A DNA stretch of 64,000 nucleotides from Thiorhodococcus drewsii AZ1. GTDB lineage: Bacteria; Pseudomonadota; Gammaproteobacteria; Chromatiales; Chromatiaceae. The stretch covers positions 62,001-126,000 of the forward strand of contig NZ_AFWT01000011.1 of NCBI RefSeq assembly GCF_000224065.1, read 5' to 3'. The position numbers were made by a program, and so were the translations under genes. Below are positions 47,103-56,389 of the stretch, one piece after another; position 1 is the first letter of the stretch, and the number at the start of each line of letters is the position of its first letter. The notes below the pieces were generated by a model. It had not been told where the DNA came from. It searched no databases and saw nothing but the letters and a program-made list of their open reading frames with translations.

Positions 47103-47915
47103 TCAAGGCAAATTGCTGTCGCTTCGGTCGGACGTCCATCCCATCGCGGTGCGCTCGAATTCCCAGCGCTTGGCCACGTTGAAACGCGTGCCATCCCAAC
47201 GCATGGCGTCGATGCGGATCTGCCGCGTCGACGCCTCGATCCGATTGAAGGCGTTCGGTTCGCCCTTACGACGCCTTGAGATGGCGGTGCCGGCTTGTGC
47301 GACGACGATCCCATGGGTCGTTCCTGCATCGCTCTGGTGCAGGTGTCCGCCGAGAATGAGGTCGATCCTGGCCGAACGCAGTCCGCCCAATACCTCCTGC
47401 GCACGACCGACGAGTCCGCGTCGACGCATGGCGTCGGACAGTAGGAAGGGATGGTGTGCGACCAGGATACGCATTGCATCGGGTTCGGCGGCACTGGCGA
47501 GCCGCACGACGCGCCCTAATTGATCCAGATTGATCCGACCTCGCGACCAGTCCAGGTGTAGCCCCCAGCGCCGCGCGGTCTTGACCCCGATCGCAATGAA
47601 TTCCTGTCCTGCAATGCTGGATTCCAATTCCTCCGAGATGTGTCTGCGCCACATCCGCCAGGGATGGATGAAGCGGCGCCATGGACGCCAGCCGGGCAGG
47701 TCGTGATTGCCCGGCACCACCAGCAAAGGCTCGGGGAGCATGCGGATGAATTCGGCTGCGGCGGCGAATTCGCGCGGTCGGGCGTGCTGAGTGAGATCGC
47801 CGCTTAGTGCGACCAGTGTGGGTTCCATTCGCCGGATCTCGGTACTCAATGCCTCGGCCAGGCGCGGCAGATGGGTCCCGAAATGCAGATCTGAGATGTG
47901 AGCGATACGCATCAT
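47103..47915 (-). CDS. Metallophosphoesterase
   Basis: A 270-residue cytoplasmic enzyme with the five calcineurin-like motifs: ISDLHFG, LSGDLTQHA, VVPGNHDLPG, LVAHHPFLL and GGHLHQSDA, together binding two metals. The long Trp/Arg-rich insertion (WRPWRRFIHPWRMWRRHIS) is unusual and may touch a lipid or nucleic acid. The substrate is unknown; cyclic nucleotides and UDP-diacylglucosamine are known for the superfamily. A diacylglycerol-kinase-like gene lies 15 bases upstream on the same strand, so a lipid substrate is plausible. Confidence 0.88.
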   Translation of the reverse strand: MMRIAHISDLHFGTHLPRLAEALSTEIRRMEPTLVALSGDLTQHARPREFAAAAEFIRMLPEPLLVVPGNHDLPGWRPWRRFIHPWRMWRRHISEELESSIAGQEFIAIGVKTARRWGLHLDWSRGRINLDQLGRVVRLASAAEPDAMRILVAHHPFLLSDAMRRRGLVGRAQEVLGGLRSARIDLILGGHLHQSDAGTTHGIVVAQAGTAISRRRKGEPNAFNRIEASTRQIRIDAMRWDGTRFNVAKRWEFERTAMGWTSDRSDSNLP

Positions 47916-47930
47916 GCTGAAAAGAGCGGC

Positions 47931-48857
47931 CTAGCCGCGAGCAGAGGGATCAGGTCGGGGGACCAGCATTGCGACGCGGCGCGGTTCGATGCGGAATCGG
48001 AGCGGCGTTTTCAAACGCCGGATCTCGCCATCCAGCATGACGCTAATCGTGCCGCGCCCGGAGATGGACAGGCTCGCCTCGGTGGCGGCGGTGGTCAGCA
48101 CGGCATCGTCGGCCTGCCAATTGCCCAGCATCAGTCGAGTGAAGAGACGTGTGAGTTCGCGAAAGGTTGCCTTGCGGACCGCATAGATGCCGAGCACGCC
48201 GGCATCGAGGTGCGTCCTCTGGAGCAGTGTGCCGAACGCGCTGTCGAGTAGATTGTTGGTGACCACCACCGTGTGCGAGTGCAACCGTTCGGAGTCCTTC
48301 TCCGTGACAAGTCGCATGCGCCGATGCGGATAGATCCGAAGGAGCTTCAGGCCGCGCCAGAGCAGTTTGGGCCAACGGCTCCAGGGTGCCGTGTATCGTT
48401 CGCGCTCGCGTTCGCGTCCCACGAGAGTCCCGACGCCGATCATGCAGGCGCAGAGAAAGGGCTGATCGTTGACCTGGCCCAGATCCAGGGTCTGGACGCG
48501 GGCTTCCAGCAGGGTCTGGATGGCTGCATCCATATCGAGCGGGATACCAAGATCCTTGGCCATCCAATTCATGGTGCCGCGCGGGAGGATACCCAGTGGT
48601 ATGGAGCACGGACCGAGGGCCTCGACGACGCTCAGCAAGGTGCCGTCGCCGCCCGCAACGTAGATGGCGCGGACATCTTCGTCGAGCCTGTTGTGCAGAC
48701 GTTCGGCGAGCCCTTGCGGCCCGAATGGAATGATCTGGATTCGGATGCCGCGTTCGCTCAGGCGGTGCTCCAGCAGATCGAGCAGTGGATCGACGCCGCT
48801 CGCATCGGCGTTGCCCGATGCTGGGTTGATGACGACGAGGATGCGGGATCCTTTCAT
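47931..48857 (-). CDS. Diacylglycerol kinase-family lipid kinase (YegS/DgkB-like)
   Basis: The ATG at 48857 gives 308 residues starting MKGSRILVVINPASGNADAS; the upstream frame to 48905 was not used. The nucleotide motif is YVAGGDGTLLSVVEALG, followed by LGILPRGTMNWMAKDLGIPL and the C-terminal domain (ISVMLDGEIRRLKTPLRFRI). It phosphorylates a lipid hydroxyl in the cytoplasm, substrate not determinable. It is followed closely by the metallophosphoesterase gene. Confidence 0.9.
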   Translation of the reverse strand: MKGSRILVVINPASGNADASGVDPLLDLLEHRLSERGIRIQIIPFGPQGLAERLHNRLDEDVRAIYVAGGDGTLLSVVEALGPCSIPLGILPRGTMNWMAKDLGIPLDMDAAIQTLLEARVQTLDLGQVNDQPFLCACMIGVGTLVGRERERERYTAPWSRWPKLLWRGLKLLRIYPHRRMRLVTEKDSERLHSHTVVVTNNLLDSAFGTLLQRTHLDAGVLGIYAVRKATFRELTRLFTRLMLGNWQADDAVLTTAATEASLSISGRGTISVMLDGEIRRLKTPLRFRIEPRRVAMLVPRPDPSARG

Positions 48858-49054
48858 GTCGAATGCCGTCTCGGTCGATGTCTCGATAGTGCGTGTCGCA
48901 AGCATGCCCTCTCTCTAGGGGTGGAGTGAACCGCTACACTTGAGAGTGGTGGTCCACAGGCGTTGATGTTTGGGGCGTGACCCTGACTCTGCCAAGTACC
49001 CAGCGTACGCCTGTCCGGCGCATGGCTTACCACACTGCATGAGGGATCGAATCG

Positions 49055-51505
49055 ATGACGACGCCCCCTAATGCCATCACAGATGCTATCGGTCTTCGAT
49101 TGCAGTGCGACCTGCTCGACAGGGTGCGCGATGGACTGATCGTGGTGGACATCGTTGCTGGCCGGATCCTCTTTGCCAATAGCGTCGCCTGCCGTTTGCT
49201 CGCGACCAGCAAGTCCCATCTGCTCGGAACCCGTGTCGAACATCTGTCTATCTGGCCGGAACGCCGGTTTTTCCAGGACGCCGTCGACATCTTGAGCAAG
49301 GCCGACGCGGAACAACAGGTTGCGCTCGACGTGCCTCGTGACGACAACCCGCTTGAGATTCGACTGAGCCGATTTGCGAGCGGCGATGCCGACCTACTCC
49401 TGATGACTGTCTGCGATCCGCATGACCGTCTTCAATCAGAGACCGCTCTGCGTGAGAGCGAGGCGCGCTTTCGCGGCATCCTGGAACAATTGCCCGCGAT
49501 CGCCGTACAGGGCTATGACGAGCAACGTCGGGTGACCTTCTGGAATCAAGCGAATGAAGGCATCTACGGCTACCGTCCGGACGAGGCCCTAGGACAACGG
49601 CTGGAGGATCTTATCATCCCGGAGCCGATGCGCGATGGCGTGGTCAGAGATGTCACTGACTGGTTGGAGCGTGATATCCCGATCCCGTCCTGTGAACTGA
49701 CGCTGCGTCGCAAGGACGGCTCGCCGGTGAGGGTCTACTCAACCCATGTGATGCAGTGCAACAGCTCGGGTCGCAAGGAGATGTTCTGTGTCGATCTGGA
49801 TCTGAGTCCAATCCGTGCCGCCGAGGAACGTTTGCGGCTTGCCGGCACCGTTTTTGACAGCACGGCGGAGGGCATCTTTTTGACCGACCCCGGTTCGCGC
49901 ATCGTCGAGGTCAACCGCGCCTTTACCGAGGTCACCGGCTACCTGCGCGAGGAGATCATCGGCAAGCCGTTGTCGTCGTTCAAATCCGGGTGCCATCGGC
50001 CGACGTTTTTCCAGGCCATCCGCCGCTCGTTGGCTGAAAATAACCACTGGCGTGGAGAGATCTGGGTCCGTTTCAAGGATCGCAGTATTCATTCGGCATT
50101 GGTCAATCTCAGTCGGGTCGAGAACGAGCAGGGACAAACCACGCATTACGTCGGAGTCTTCTCCGATAACAGCATGGTCAAGAATTGGCAGGAACGGCTC
50201 GACTTCCTGATCCATCATGACGCCCTGACCCATCTGCCCAACCGCGTGCTTTTCGAAGCGCGTCTGGATCATGCGATCCGCCGAGCCGAGCGAGATCAAG
50301 ACCATCTCGCCGTCCTGTTCATCAACCTCGACCGCTTCAAGGGAATCAACGACAGCCTGGGACATCCAGGCGGAGATCGGCTGCTGTGCGAGGTTGCCAA
50401 GCGTCTGCGCGACGGGCTGCGCCGCGACGATACCCTTGCCCGCTTCAGTGGTGACGAGTTGATGGTCATCATCGAGGATATGGCCGACGATGCGGACGCC
50501 GGCCGGATCGCTGGAAATCTGCTGAATACCATCGTGCGTCCCTTCCAGATCGGTGGACGCGAGATCTTTATCACCGCGAGCATCGGTGTCGCGCTCTATC
50601 CGCGCGATGGCGGCGCAAGCACAAGCCTGGTCCGCAATGCCGGCTTCGCCTTGCGGCAGGCCAAAAAGGCCGGCGGAAACGGTTACGCCTTCTATACCGA
50701 TGCGCTGACCGAGGACGCCAGGAGCTATGCCCTGCTCGAAAACGGCTTGCGCCGAGCGGTCAGGACCGATGAGTTGCGTTTGTACTACCAGCCTCAGATC
50801 CGTCTCGGCAGCGGCGAATTGATCGGACTCGAGGCACTGATCCGTTGGGAGCACCCCGAGTTGGGGTTTCTGCTGCCGGGGCGTTTCATCCAGATCGCGG
50901 AGGAGAGTGGCATTATCGCGGCCATTGGGGAATGGGCGCTCCACAGCGCTTGCGCTCAGGCCCGGTCATGGCTCGACAGTGGGCTCGAATTCGGACGGGT
51001 CTATGTCAATGTCGCCCATTCTCAGATCCATCGCGGCGACCTGCATCGTGTCACGCGACGGATTCTCGACCAGACCGGTCTGCCCGCCGAGCGTCTGGGG
51101 CTTGAGATCACCGAGGGCGTGGCCATGGAACGCGGCACCGACTCGATCATCGCCGAGTTGGACCGACTCAAGAGCGATAACGTCGGTCTCGCCATCGACG
51201 ATTTCGGTACCGGCTACTCTTCGCTGTCGCGATTGAAACAGTTGCCGGTCGACCAACTCAAGATCGATAGCTCGTTCGTCCGCGATATCGGGGGCGGTGG
51301 TCGCGACCTCGACATCGTGCGCGCGATCATCACGCTCGGCCATACGCTCGACCTCGAGGTGCTCGCCGAAGGCATCGAGACCCAGGAGCAGCATGCCTTG
51401 CTGCTCGCCGAGGATTGCCGATTCGGCCAAGGCTTCCTCTATGCCAGGCCCATGCCTCCGGAAGCCCTGTCCGGATGGCTCAAGGACTGGTTGCCTGCAG
51501 TCTAG
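49055..51505 (+). CDS. PAS-GGDEF-EAL c-di-GMP protein, probably a phosphodiesterase
   Basis: An 816-residue protein with about three PAS domains (near residues 20-120, 145-255, 270-385), a GGDEF domain whose active site reads FSGDELMV instead of GGDEF, and an EAL domain with its catalytic residues: EALIRWEHPE, VNVAHSQI (Asn), LEITEGVAM, IDDFGTGYSSLS, LKIDSSFV and LAEGIETQEQ. The degenerate cyclase site suggests that GGDEF serves as a GTP-sensing partner. There is no membrane helix. It is divergent from the lipid kinase-like gene, with no partner in the operon beyond the following kinase-like protein. Confidence 0.92.
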   Translation: MTTPPNAITDAIGLRLQCDLLDRVRDGLIVVDIVAGRILFANSVACRLLATSKSHLLGTRVEHLSIWPERRFFQDAVDILSKADAEQQVALDVPRDDNPLEIRLSRFASGDADLLLMTVCDPHDRLQSETALRESEARFRGILEQLPAIAVQGYDEQRRVTFWNQANEGIYGYRPDEALGQRLEDLIIPEPMRDGVVRDVTDWLERDIPIPSCELTLRRKDGSPVRVYSTHVMQCNSSGRKEMFCVDLDLSPIRAAEERLRLAGTVFDSTAEGIFLTDPGSRIVEVNRAFTEVTGYLREEIIGKPLSSFKSGCHRPTFFQAIRRSLAENNHWRGEIWVRFKDRSIHSALVNLSRVENEQGQTTHYVGVFSDNSMVKNWQERLDFLIHHDALTHLPNRVLFEARLDHAIRRAERDQDHLAVLFINLDRFKGINDSLGHPGGDRLLCEVAKRLRDGLRRDDTLARFSGDELMVIIEDMADDADAGRIAGNLLNTIVRPFQIGGREIFITASIGVALYPRDGGASTSLVRNAGFALRQAKKAGGNGYAFYTDALTEDARSYALLENGLRRAVRTDELRLYYQPQIRLGSGELIGLEALIRWEHPELGFLLPGRFIQIAEESGIIAAIGEWALHSACAQARSWLDSGLEFGRVYVNVAHSQIHRGDLHRVTRRILDQTGLPAERLGLEITEGVAMERGTDSIIAELDRLKSDNVGLAIDDFGTGYSSLSRLKQLPVDQLKIDSSFVRDIGGGGRDLDIVRAIITLGHTLDLEVLAEGIETQEQHALLLAEDCRFGQGFLYARPMPPEALSGWLKDWLPAV

Positions 51506-51714
51506 AACCGGTCGGGGTCGTAACCTGGCTGCAGCGCAGCGGAACCCATGTCGTAGGATGGACGTAGAGTGGAAATCGGCTTGATCTTTGCTTTTAATTA
51601 TTCAGTCAGCGCTGTCTCGCGCAGACTGGATTGGAGCGTCCTGATGAGGATGTGGGCAGGCTTGCCTGCTTCCAGGCGACTCCATTGGGTCAACCAATAG
51701 ATCAAATTGTCGCC

Positions 51715-52422
51715 ATGTCGTCCATGCTAGATCAGTCCGCTTTTCCATTCTTTCCGCTCGATCCCGATCGGGAGCGTCTTGCCGACTTGGAACGGCGTTC
51801 GCTGCTCGCCGAGCAGGCCCGGCAGCAGGCTCACCATCTGCGTACGCCGTTGAGCGTGATCAAGCTGATTTCCGAGACTTTGCAGCTGGATCTCTTCGAC
51901 GATCGCAGCCACCGCGAGCGATTGCAGCGCCTGCTTGGGGCGGCCTCGACCCTGTCTAACGGGTTGAGCGATGCCGTGCGCTCGACGGGTTTCGGTGACG
52001 GTCCCCAGCAGCGGCTCGATGGGCTGGCCGTCGCTGCCGATGTCATGCGTCTCCATGGTGGCCGCGTCGTCACGCCCGACGACGGCATGCGGCATTCGAC
52101 AGAGATCGAGATCGAGCCTGACAGCTTCGAGGCTGCGCTTGTCCATTGTCTGCGGTTTCTCGGAATCGGCACCGATTGCGGCTGGAGCAGGGGTTCGGTC
52201 CCGGTGATGGACTGCGAAGCGGGCGAGGGGCGTCTCAGGCTACGACTGAGCGTGGAGGGGGGCTTCTCTCCCGATATTCCCACCGAACGCGCCGACCTTC
52301 AGCTCATGGCTCTGGCGGCAGAGCGTTGCGCGCGCGATTGCGGCGGTACGCTGACACTGACCGCCGAGAGCGCGACCTTCGAGCTGCCATTGGCACCTCC
52401 GCGGGAGGGAAGTGCAGCCTGA
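51715..52422 (+). CDS. Histidine-kinase-like protein with degenerate catalytic domain
   Basis: The ATG at 51715 gives 235 residues. A clear HisKA H-box, QQAHHLRTPLSVIKLISETL, has the phosphoacceptor-type His followed by LRTPL. The following domain is only faintly like a HATPase: DSFEAALVHCLRFLG stands where the N-box Asn should be, and MALAAERCARDCGGTLTLTA resembles the end of such a domain, but the G-box glycines are missing. It probably cannot bind ATP. It starts 209 bases after the EAL protein gene on the same strand, and may be a phosphotransfer or docking partner. Confidence 0.6.
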   Translation: MSSMLDQSAFPFFPLDPDRERLADLERRSLLAEQARQQAHHLRTPLSVIKLISETLQLDLFDDRSHRERLQRLLGAASTLSNGLSDAVRSTGFGDGPQQRLDGLAVAADVMRLHGGRVVTPDDGMRHSTEIEIEPDSFEAALVHCLRFLGIGTDCGWSRGSVPVMDCEAGEGRLRLRLSVEGGFSPDIPTERADLQLMALAAERCARDCGGTLTLTAESATFELPLAPPREGSAA

Positions 52423-52742
52423 GGCCGATGTCGCCGCGCCATTCTCGCGTTCGGGCGGCTGCCTTGGCGGTTTCTCTGCTTGGCGTATGGCTGAGTTGGA
52501 AGCGAACGGGGCTAGAATTATCCAGATTCAGGTCCGAAATCGTTCGTGTCGGGGTCCGTACCCAGAAATACGGGCTCAAGGATGAGCCGCAATTGGACGC
52601 GAACGGCGATTCTGTCTGACCCTCTCGACTCGTCTTCTCCCACTTCCCACTGGTGCCTTTGCCCCATTAGCCGGGGCTAAACCACCAAATCCTATGTGCT
52701 TCACCAGGCTACGGGGTAGCCCGAATATGGAGGACCCTTGTC

Positions 52743-53564
52743 ATGTCTAGAAGCAAGCCAAGTGCGGGGCTTTCCCGCGAGGAAAGGCACGAGGTGTCCG
52801 AGCGTCTGAGCCTGAGGTCGTTGCAGGTGTTCGAGATCGTGCGCCAGGAGGGTGTGGAGGAGTTGTCGCGGCCGATCAATTCGCTGTTCTGGTCCGGGAT
52901 CGCTGCGGGGCTGTCGCTCAGTTTGTCGGTCTATTGCATGGCCTTCCTGCATCAGGCGTTGGAGGGCAGTCGGCTCCAGCCCGCACTGGTCGGTTTTGGC
53001 TACAGTGTGGGATTCGTCATCGTGATCCTGGGACGCCTGCAACTCTTCACCGAAAACACCATTACGGTCGTGCTTCCGGTCTTGAGCGATATCAGTCGCT
53101 TCAAGATTCAGCGGACTCTGCGGCTCTGGGCCGTCGTCTTCATCGCCAACATGATCGGGACACTGGTTTCGGCACGGGTTGCGATTTCGGGCGGCATGCT
53201 GCCGCCCGAGCAATTGGAGGCGGCGCTCCTGGTCTCGCAACACCTGCTGCAGTATTCCGCGCTTCAGATCCTGCTCTATGGCATCCCGGCCGGGTTTATG
53301 GTGGCCTCGATCGTCTGGTTGATCCCGAACGCCAAGGGCGGCGAGTTTTGGATCATCGTGCTCATCACCTACATGATCTCGGTCGGCGGGCTGACGCACG
53401 TCGTAGCCGGATCCACCGAGTGGTTCCTGCTCGCCATGGACGGGGATTGCACCTGGGTACACGCGGTCTTCTCGGGAATCCTGCCGGCCTTGATCGGTAA
53501 CGTGATCGGCGGGACCGGACTGTTCGCCCTCATCACCTATGCCCAGGTGAAGGATGAGATCTGA
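52743..53564 (+). CDS. Formate/nitrite transporter family channel
   Basis: A 273-residue inner-membrane protein with six hydrophobic segments. The pattern LFWSGIAAGLSLSLSVYCMA, then GFVIVILGRLQLFTENTITV, and VVAGSTEWFLLAMDGDCTWV is of the FNT family, with the LF-E-N loop and a C-terminal Gly-rich helix. The N-terminal 45 residues are charged. FNT channels pass formate, nitrite, lactate or hydrosulfide; the sub-family is closer to YfdC-like proteins than to FocA by eye. In a sulfur bacterium, hydrosulfide cannot be excluded. GGAGG at nine bases before the ATG supports the start. Confidence 0.85.
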   Translation: MSRSKPSAGLSREERHEVSERLSLRSLQVFEIVRQEGVEELSRPINSLFWSGIAAGLSLSLSVYCMAFLHQALEGSRLQPALVGFGYSVGFVIVILGRLQLFTENTITVVLPVLSDISRFKIQRTLRLWAVVFIANMIGTLVSARVAISGGMLPPEQLEAALLVSQHLLQYSALQILLYGIPAGFMVASIVWLIPNAKGGEFWIIVLITYMISVGGLTHVVAGSTEWFLLAMDGDCTWVHAVFSGILPALIGNVIGGTGLFALITYAQVKDEI

Positions 53565-53594
53565 AATCCAGTGGCGCGAATAGGTGGGTTCAAT

Positions 53595-53614
53595 TCAATG
53601 ACACATGTCATTGA
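53595..53614. promoter_or_regulatory. Inverted repeat, candidate operator
   Basis: TCAATGACA and TGTCATTGA are perfect 9-base arms around a two-base spacer, 30 bases after the FNT gene. It is too short and too AT-rich to be a typical terminator, so an operator is more likely. Confidence 0.4.
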
Positions 53615-53758
53615 TGTCAATCCGCGAAAGGGAATTCCGCAAAAGAGCTCGTTGCGATAGGGAAGGTGGTCGGGTGAATGTCCGTCAAAACAGACTGCAT
53701 TGATTGGGTATATCGGTCTCGTGATTAAGTCAATGTTTTTATTGTATTTTGATATTTA

Positions 53759-53771
53759 AATCAATGTCTTG
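53759..53771. promoter_or_regulatory. IHF consensus-like site
   Basis: AATCAATGTCTTG fits the WATCAANNNNTTR consensus exactly. Such matches occur by chance about once or twice in a window of this size, but this one falls in the AT-rich upstream region. Confidence 0.3.
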
Positions 53772-53935
53772 CGTTTGATTTTTCTTGTGTCTGCATGGAC
53801 GCTTCATGTGCTATTTGTGAACTGGTTATCAGGTTCATGATTTTGGCGCTGTTAACCTGAATTGGCTCTTGCATACCGTTGCCAGACGGTTCGGGAGAGG
53901 AATGTTGTAAACATCATGGAAATGGAGAAGTTAAG

Positions 53936-54400
53936 ATGAAATTCCGTTTTGCCCTTGCTGGCGCTATCACCGCACTTCTAATCGCTTCGCCCGCCGCTTT
54001 TTCCGCTGACGATTTCGCCACTCCCCAGGAGGCAGAGGCGATGGTGCAAAAGGCCATCGACCACATTCATGCCGTCGGCAAAGAACAGGCCTTTGCGGAC
54101 ATTACCGGCAAGAAACCCGGCTGGATCGACCGTGACCTCTATCCCGTCGTCTTCGATCGCGAAGGCAACAATCTGGCCCACGGCCAGAACCCGAAGATGG
54201 TCGGAAAGAACTTTCTCGGCGTCACGGATGCCGGCGGTACGGCATTCATCTCGGAGCGCATGGAGCTCGCCAAGACGCATACCAGCTATTGGCACGACTA
54301 CAAGTACAAGGATCCCGTCACCAAGGCCATTCTCCCCAAGACGAGCTATTGCCAGACCAGCGACGATCTCATCGTCTGCGCCGGCGTTTACAAGCGTTAA
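53936..54400 (+). CDS. Secreted single-Cache-domain protein
   Basis: The ATG at 53936 gives 154 residues with a signal peptide (ALAGAITALLIASPAAFSA, cleavage before DDF). The mature part is a single Cache domain: AMVQKAIDHIHAVGKEQAFA, then DRDLYPVVFDREGNNLAHGQ, NPKMVGKNFLGVTDAGG and YCQTSDDLIVCAGVYKR. Such domains normally sit in chemoreceptors or kinases; here it is free in the periplasm. It lies 27 bases before a chemoreceptor gene, so I infer that it could bind a ligand and present it to that receptor. Confidence 0.82.
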   Translation: MKFRFALAGAITALLIASPAAFSADDFATPQEAEAMVQKAIDHIHAVGKEQAFADITGKKPGWIDRDLYPVVFDREGNNLAHGQNPKMVGKNFLGVTDAGGTAFISERMELAKTHTSYWHDYKYKDPVTKAILPKTSYCQTSDDLIVCAGVYKR

Positions 54401-54427
54401 CTGATCGCGCGCCGGGATTATCTCGCC

Positions 54428-56149
54428 ATGAAACTCAGGCACAAGATATTTGCCGCACCAGGCATCATCCTGATATTCCTCGTCGTTTTCGGACTCCTCG
54501 TCCTCGACTCGATGCGTCGCCAGAACGCGGCGCTCGACGAGATCTACGTTGTCCGGTTCGGCGATTATGAATTCGCGACGCACCTCGCGGGTACGATCGA
54601 CGACGTTCAGGCCCGCGCCTATCGTCTGATCAACTGGATGAGCGCCTTCGACGACTCGACGATCGACAGCGAAACACAGGGAATCGTCAAGAGCCTCACT
54701 CAGGTGACCGATGCGCTTGCTGAGGCCGCGAAAGCGGGACAAGGAGACGCCGATCTAGATCAGACGTATGGCGAGATTCTCCCGGCGGTTAAGACGTATT
54801 CCAAACAGATCAGCGATGCCCTCGACCTCGCGACCATGGATCCCAACATGGGCATGGCCATGATGGAGAAGGCCGACAAGAGCTATCAGCAGTTTGCGAC
54901 TCGGCTCAAAAACCTGATCGAGACCGATCGCAAAGCGGCGGGCGAAAGCTATGATATGGCTCGGGCGCAATTCGGTCGCGCCTTGGGTATCGCCGGGGTC
55001 GTGCTGGGTTTGGCCCTGCTGACGGGGATTCTGGTCAGTTGGATCCTGGGGCGCGGCATCATGAAACCGTTGCGCTATGCCGCCGATGGTTCCAAGAAGA
55101 TTGCGGCGGGGGATCTGACCGTTGCGCTGCACAGCTCGGCGAACGACGAGGTTGGCGATCTCATTCGCGCGCTCGACGCCATGCGTGACAATCTCAAAGG
55201 CATGATCGAGTCCATCCACGAGACGGCCGGGCAGCTCGGCACCGCTACGGATCAGCTCGTCGATGGGGCCACCAAGGTCGCTCAGGCATCGGAATCGCAG
55301 TCGGAGACGGCATCCTACGTCGCGACGGCCGTCGAAGAGCTCAACTCATCGATCAACCACATGGCCGACAACGCGCGCCAGGTGCAGGAACTGTCGCGCA
55401 ACTCCAGCCAGGTTTCCCATCAGGGCGGCGAGATCATTCGCCAGACCTTGGACGAGACCCAACGGATCGCCTCCGAGATCACCCGGGCCGCCCAGACGAT
55501 CGAGGGGTTGGGCGAACAGTCGTCACACATCTCGGATGTCGTCAGCGTTATCCAGGGGATCGCCGCTCAGACGAATCTTTTGGCCCTGAATGCGGCCATC
55601 GAGGCTGCGAGGGCAGGGTCGCACGGTCGAGGATTTGCCGTGGTCGCCGAGGAGGTCCGCGAACTCGCCCGGCGTACTGCGGGCTCGACCGACGAGATTC
55701 GCGAGATGGTCGAAAAAATCCAGCAAGGTTCCAACGACAGCGTTGCAGACATGCGGCGTGCGGTGGCGGCCGCCGACGGCGGTGTCAATCGCGCGGTCGA
55801 GGCCGGTGAGTCCAGTCGCGAGATTACGGCGGGCATGGAGGCCATGCTGCGCGAGGTCGATGCCATCACCGGCGCGCTGAACGAGCAGGGCACCGCCAGC
55901 CAGGAGATCTCCTCGAACATTCAGCGCATCGCCGACATGGCCACGGAGAATAGCACCTTCGCCTCCCACTCGGCTGGAGCGGCGAAGCAGCTGCAGGAGA
56001 TCGCCGCAATCATGCTGCGCCAGGTCAGCCGTTTCCAGATCGTTGCCGTTCCGGCGCCTTCCTCTGAACCGACCTCCCTGAACGACGGGTCGGAGGATTT
56101 GGAGATGCATCAAATCGATGGGGAGACTGTCGTGGCGCTCCAGACCTGA
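54428..56149 (+). CDS. Methyl-accepting chemotaxis protein
   Basis: A 573-residue chemoreceptor: helix one at residues 8-28 ([20 protein letters not shown]), a helical periplasmic domain of about 150 residues with no Cache fold of its own that I can see, helix two ([20 protein letters not shown]), HAMP and the signalling domain with [20 protein letters not shown] followed by [15 protein letters not shown]. There is no terminal pentapeptide. It is preceded by the secreted Cache gene. That gene pair suggests a receptor sensing through a separate periplasmic protein. Confidence 0.93.
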   Translation: MKLRHKIFAAPGIILIFLVVFGLLVLDSMRRQNAALDEIYVVRFGDYEFATHLAGTIDDVQARAYRLINWMSAFDDSTIDSETQGIVKSLTQVTDALAEAAKAGQGDADLDQTYGEILPAVKTYSKQISDALDLATMDPNMGMAMMEKADKSYQQFATRLKNLIETDRKAAGESYDMARAQFGRALGIAGVVLGLALLTGILVSWILGRGIMKPLRYAADGSKKIAAGDLTVALHSSANDEVGDLIRALDAMRDNLKGMIESIHETAGQLGTATDQLVDGATKVAQASESQSETASYVATAVEELNSSINHMADNARQVQELSRNSSQVSHQGGEIIRQTLDETQRIASEITRAAQTIEGLGEQSSHISDVVSVIQGIAAQTNLLALNAAIEAARAGSHGRGFAVVAEEVRELARRTAGSTDEIREMVEKIQQGSNDSVADMRRAVAAADGGVNRAVEAGESSREITAGMEAMLREVDAITGALNEQGTASQEISSNIQRIADMATENSTFASHSAGAAKQLQEIAAIMLRQVSRFQIVAVPAPSSEPTSLNDGSEDLEMHQIDGETVVALQT

Positions 56150-56389
56150 TCTCAGCGCCGAGCGTCGGGTGGCGGGGTGGAGATGCCCCGCGCTCGGCGC
56201 CGGTCTCCTCGTGTCCTTTTCCACGTCGCCCGCTACACCGCCTGCCCGGCCTCGTCCGTGAGGACGGTTTCAGGGCGCGTGCCGCACGGATGCCGGTCTG
56301 TCTTGGCTGTCGCCAGAAGGCGGGCGACTTCCTCCGATTCTACCCAGTTCGTCGTTCAACCAAGCCTCAGGTGAAGGCGGGAGTCGTAC

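Larger units (their letters stand above)
53565..53935. other. AT-rich regulatory stretch before the Cache/chemoreceptor genes
   Basis: About 370 bases with markedly higher AT than the surrounding genes, mostly at 53695-53880. It holds an inverted repeat at 53595-53614 and an IHF-type match at 53759-53771. No ORF with a ribosome binding site is visible. Confidence 0.5.

Noticed and set aside
53750-53765. TTGAT...ATCAA as an FNR/CRP-type box
   Set aside because: The spacer is six bases instead of four.
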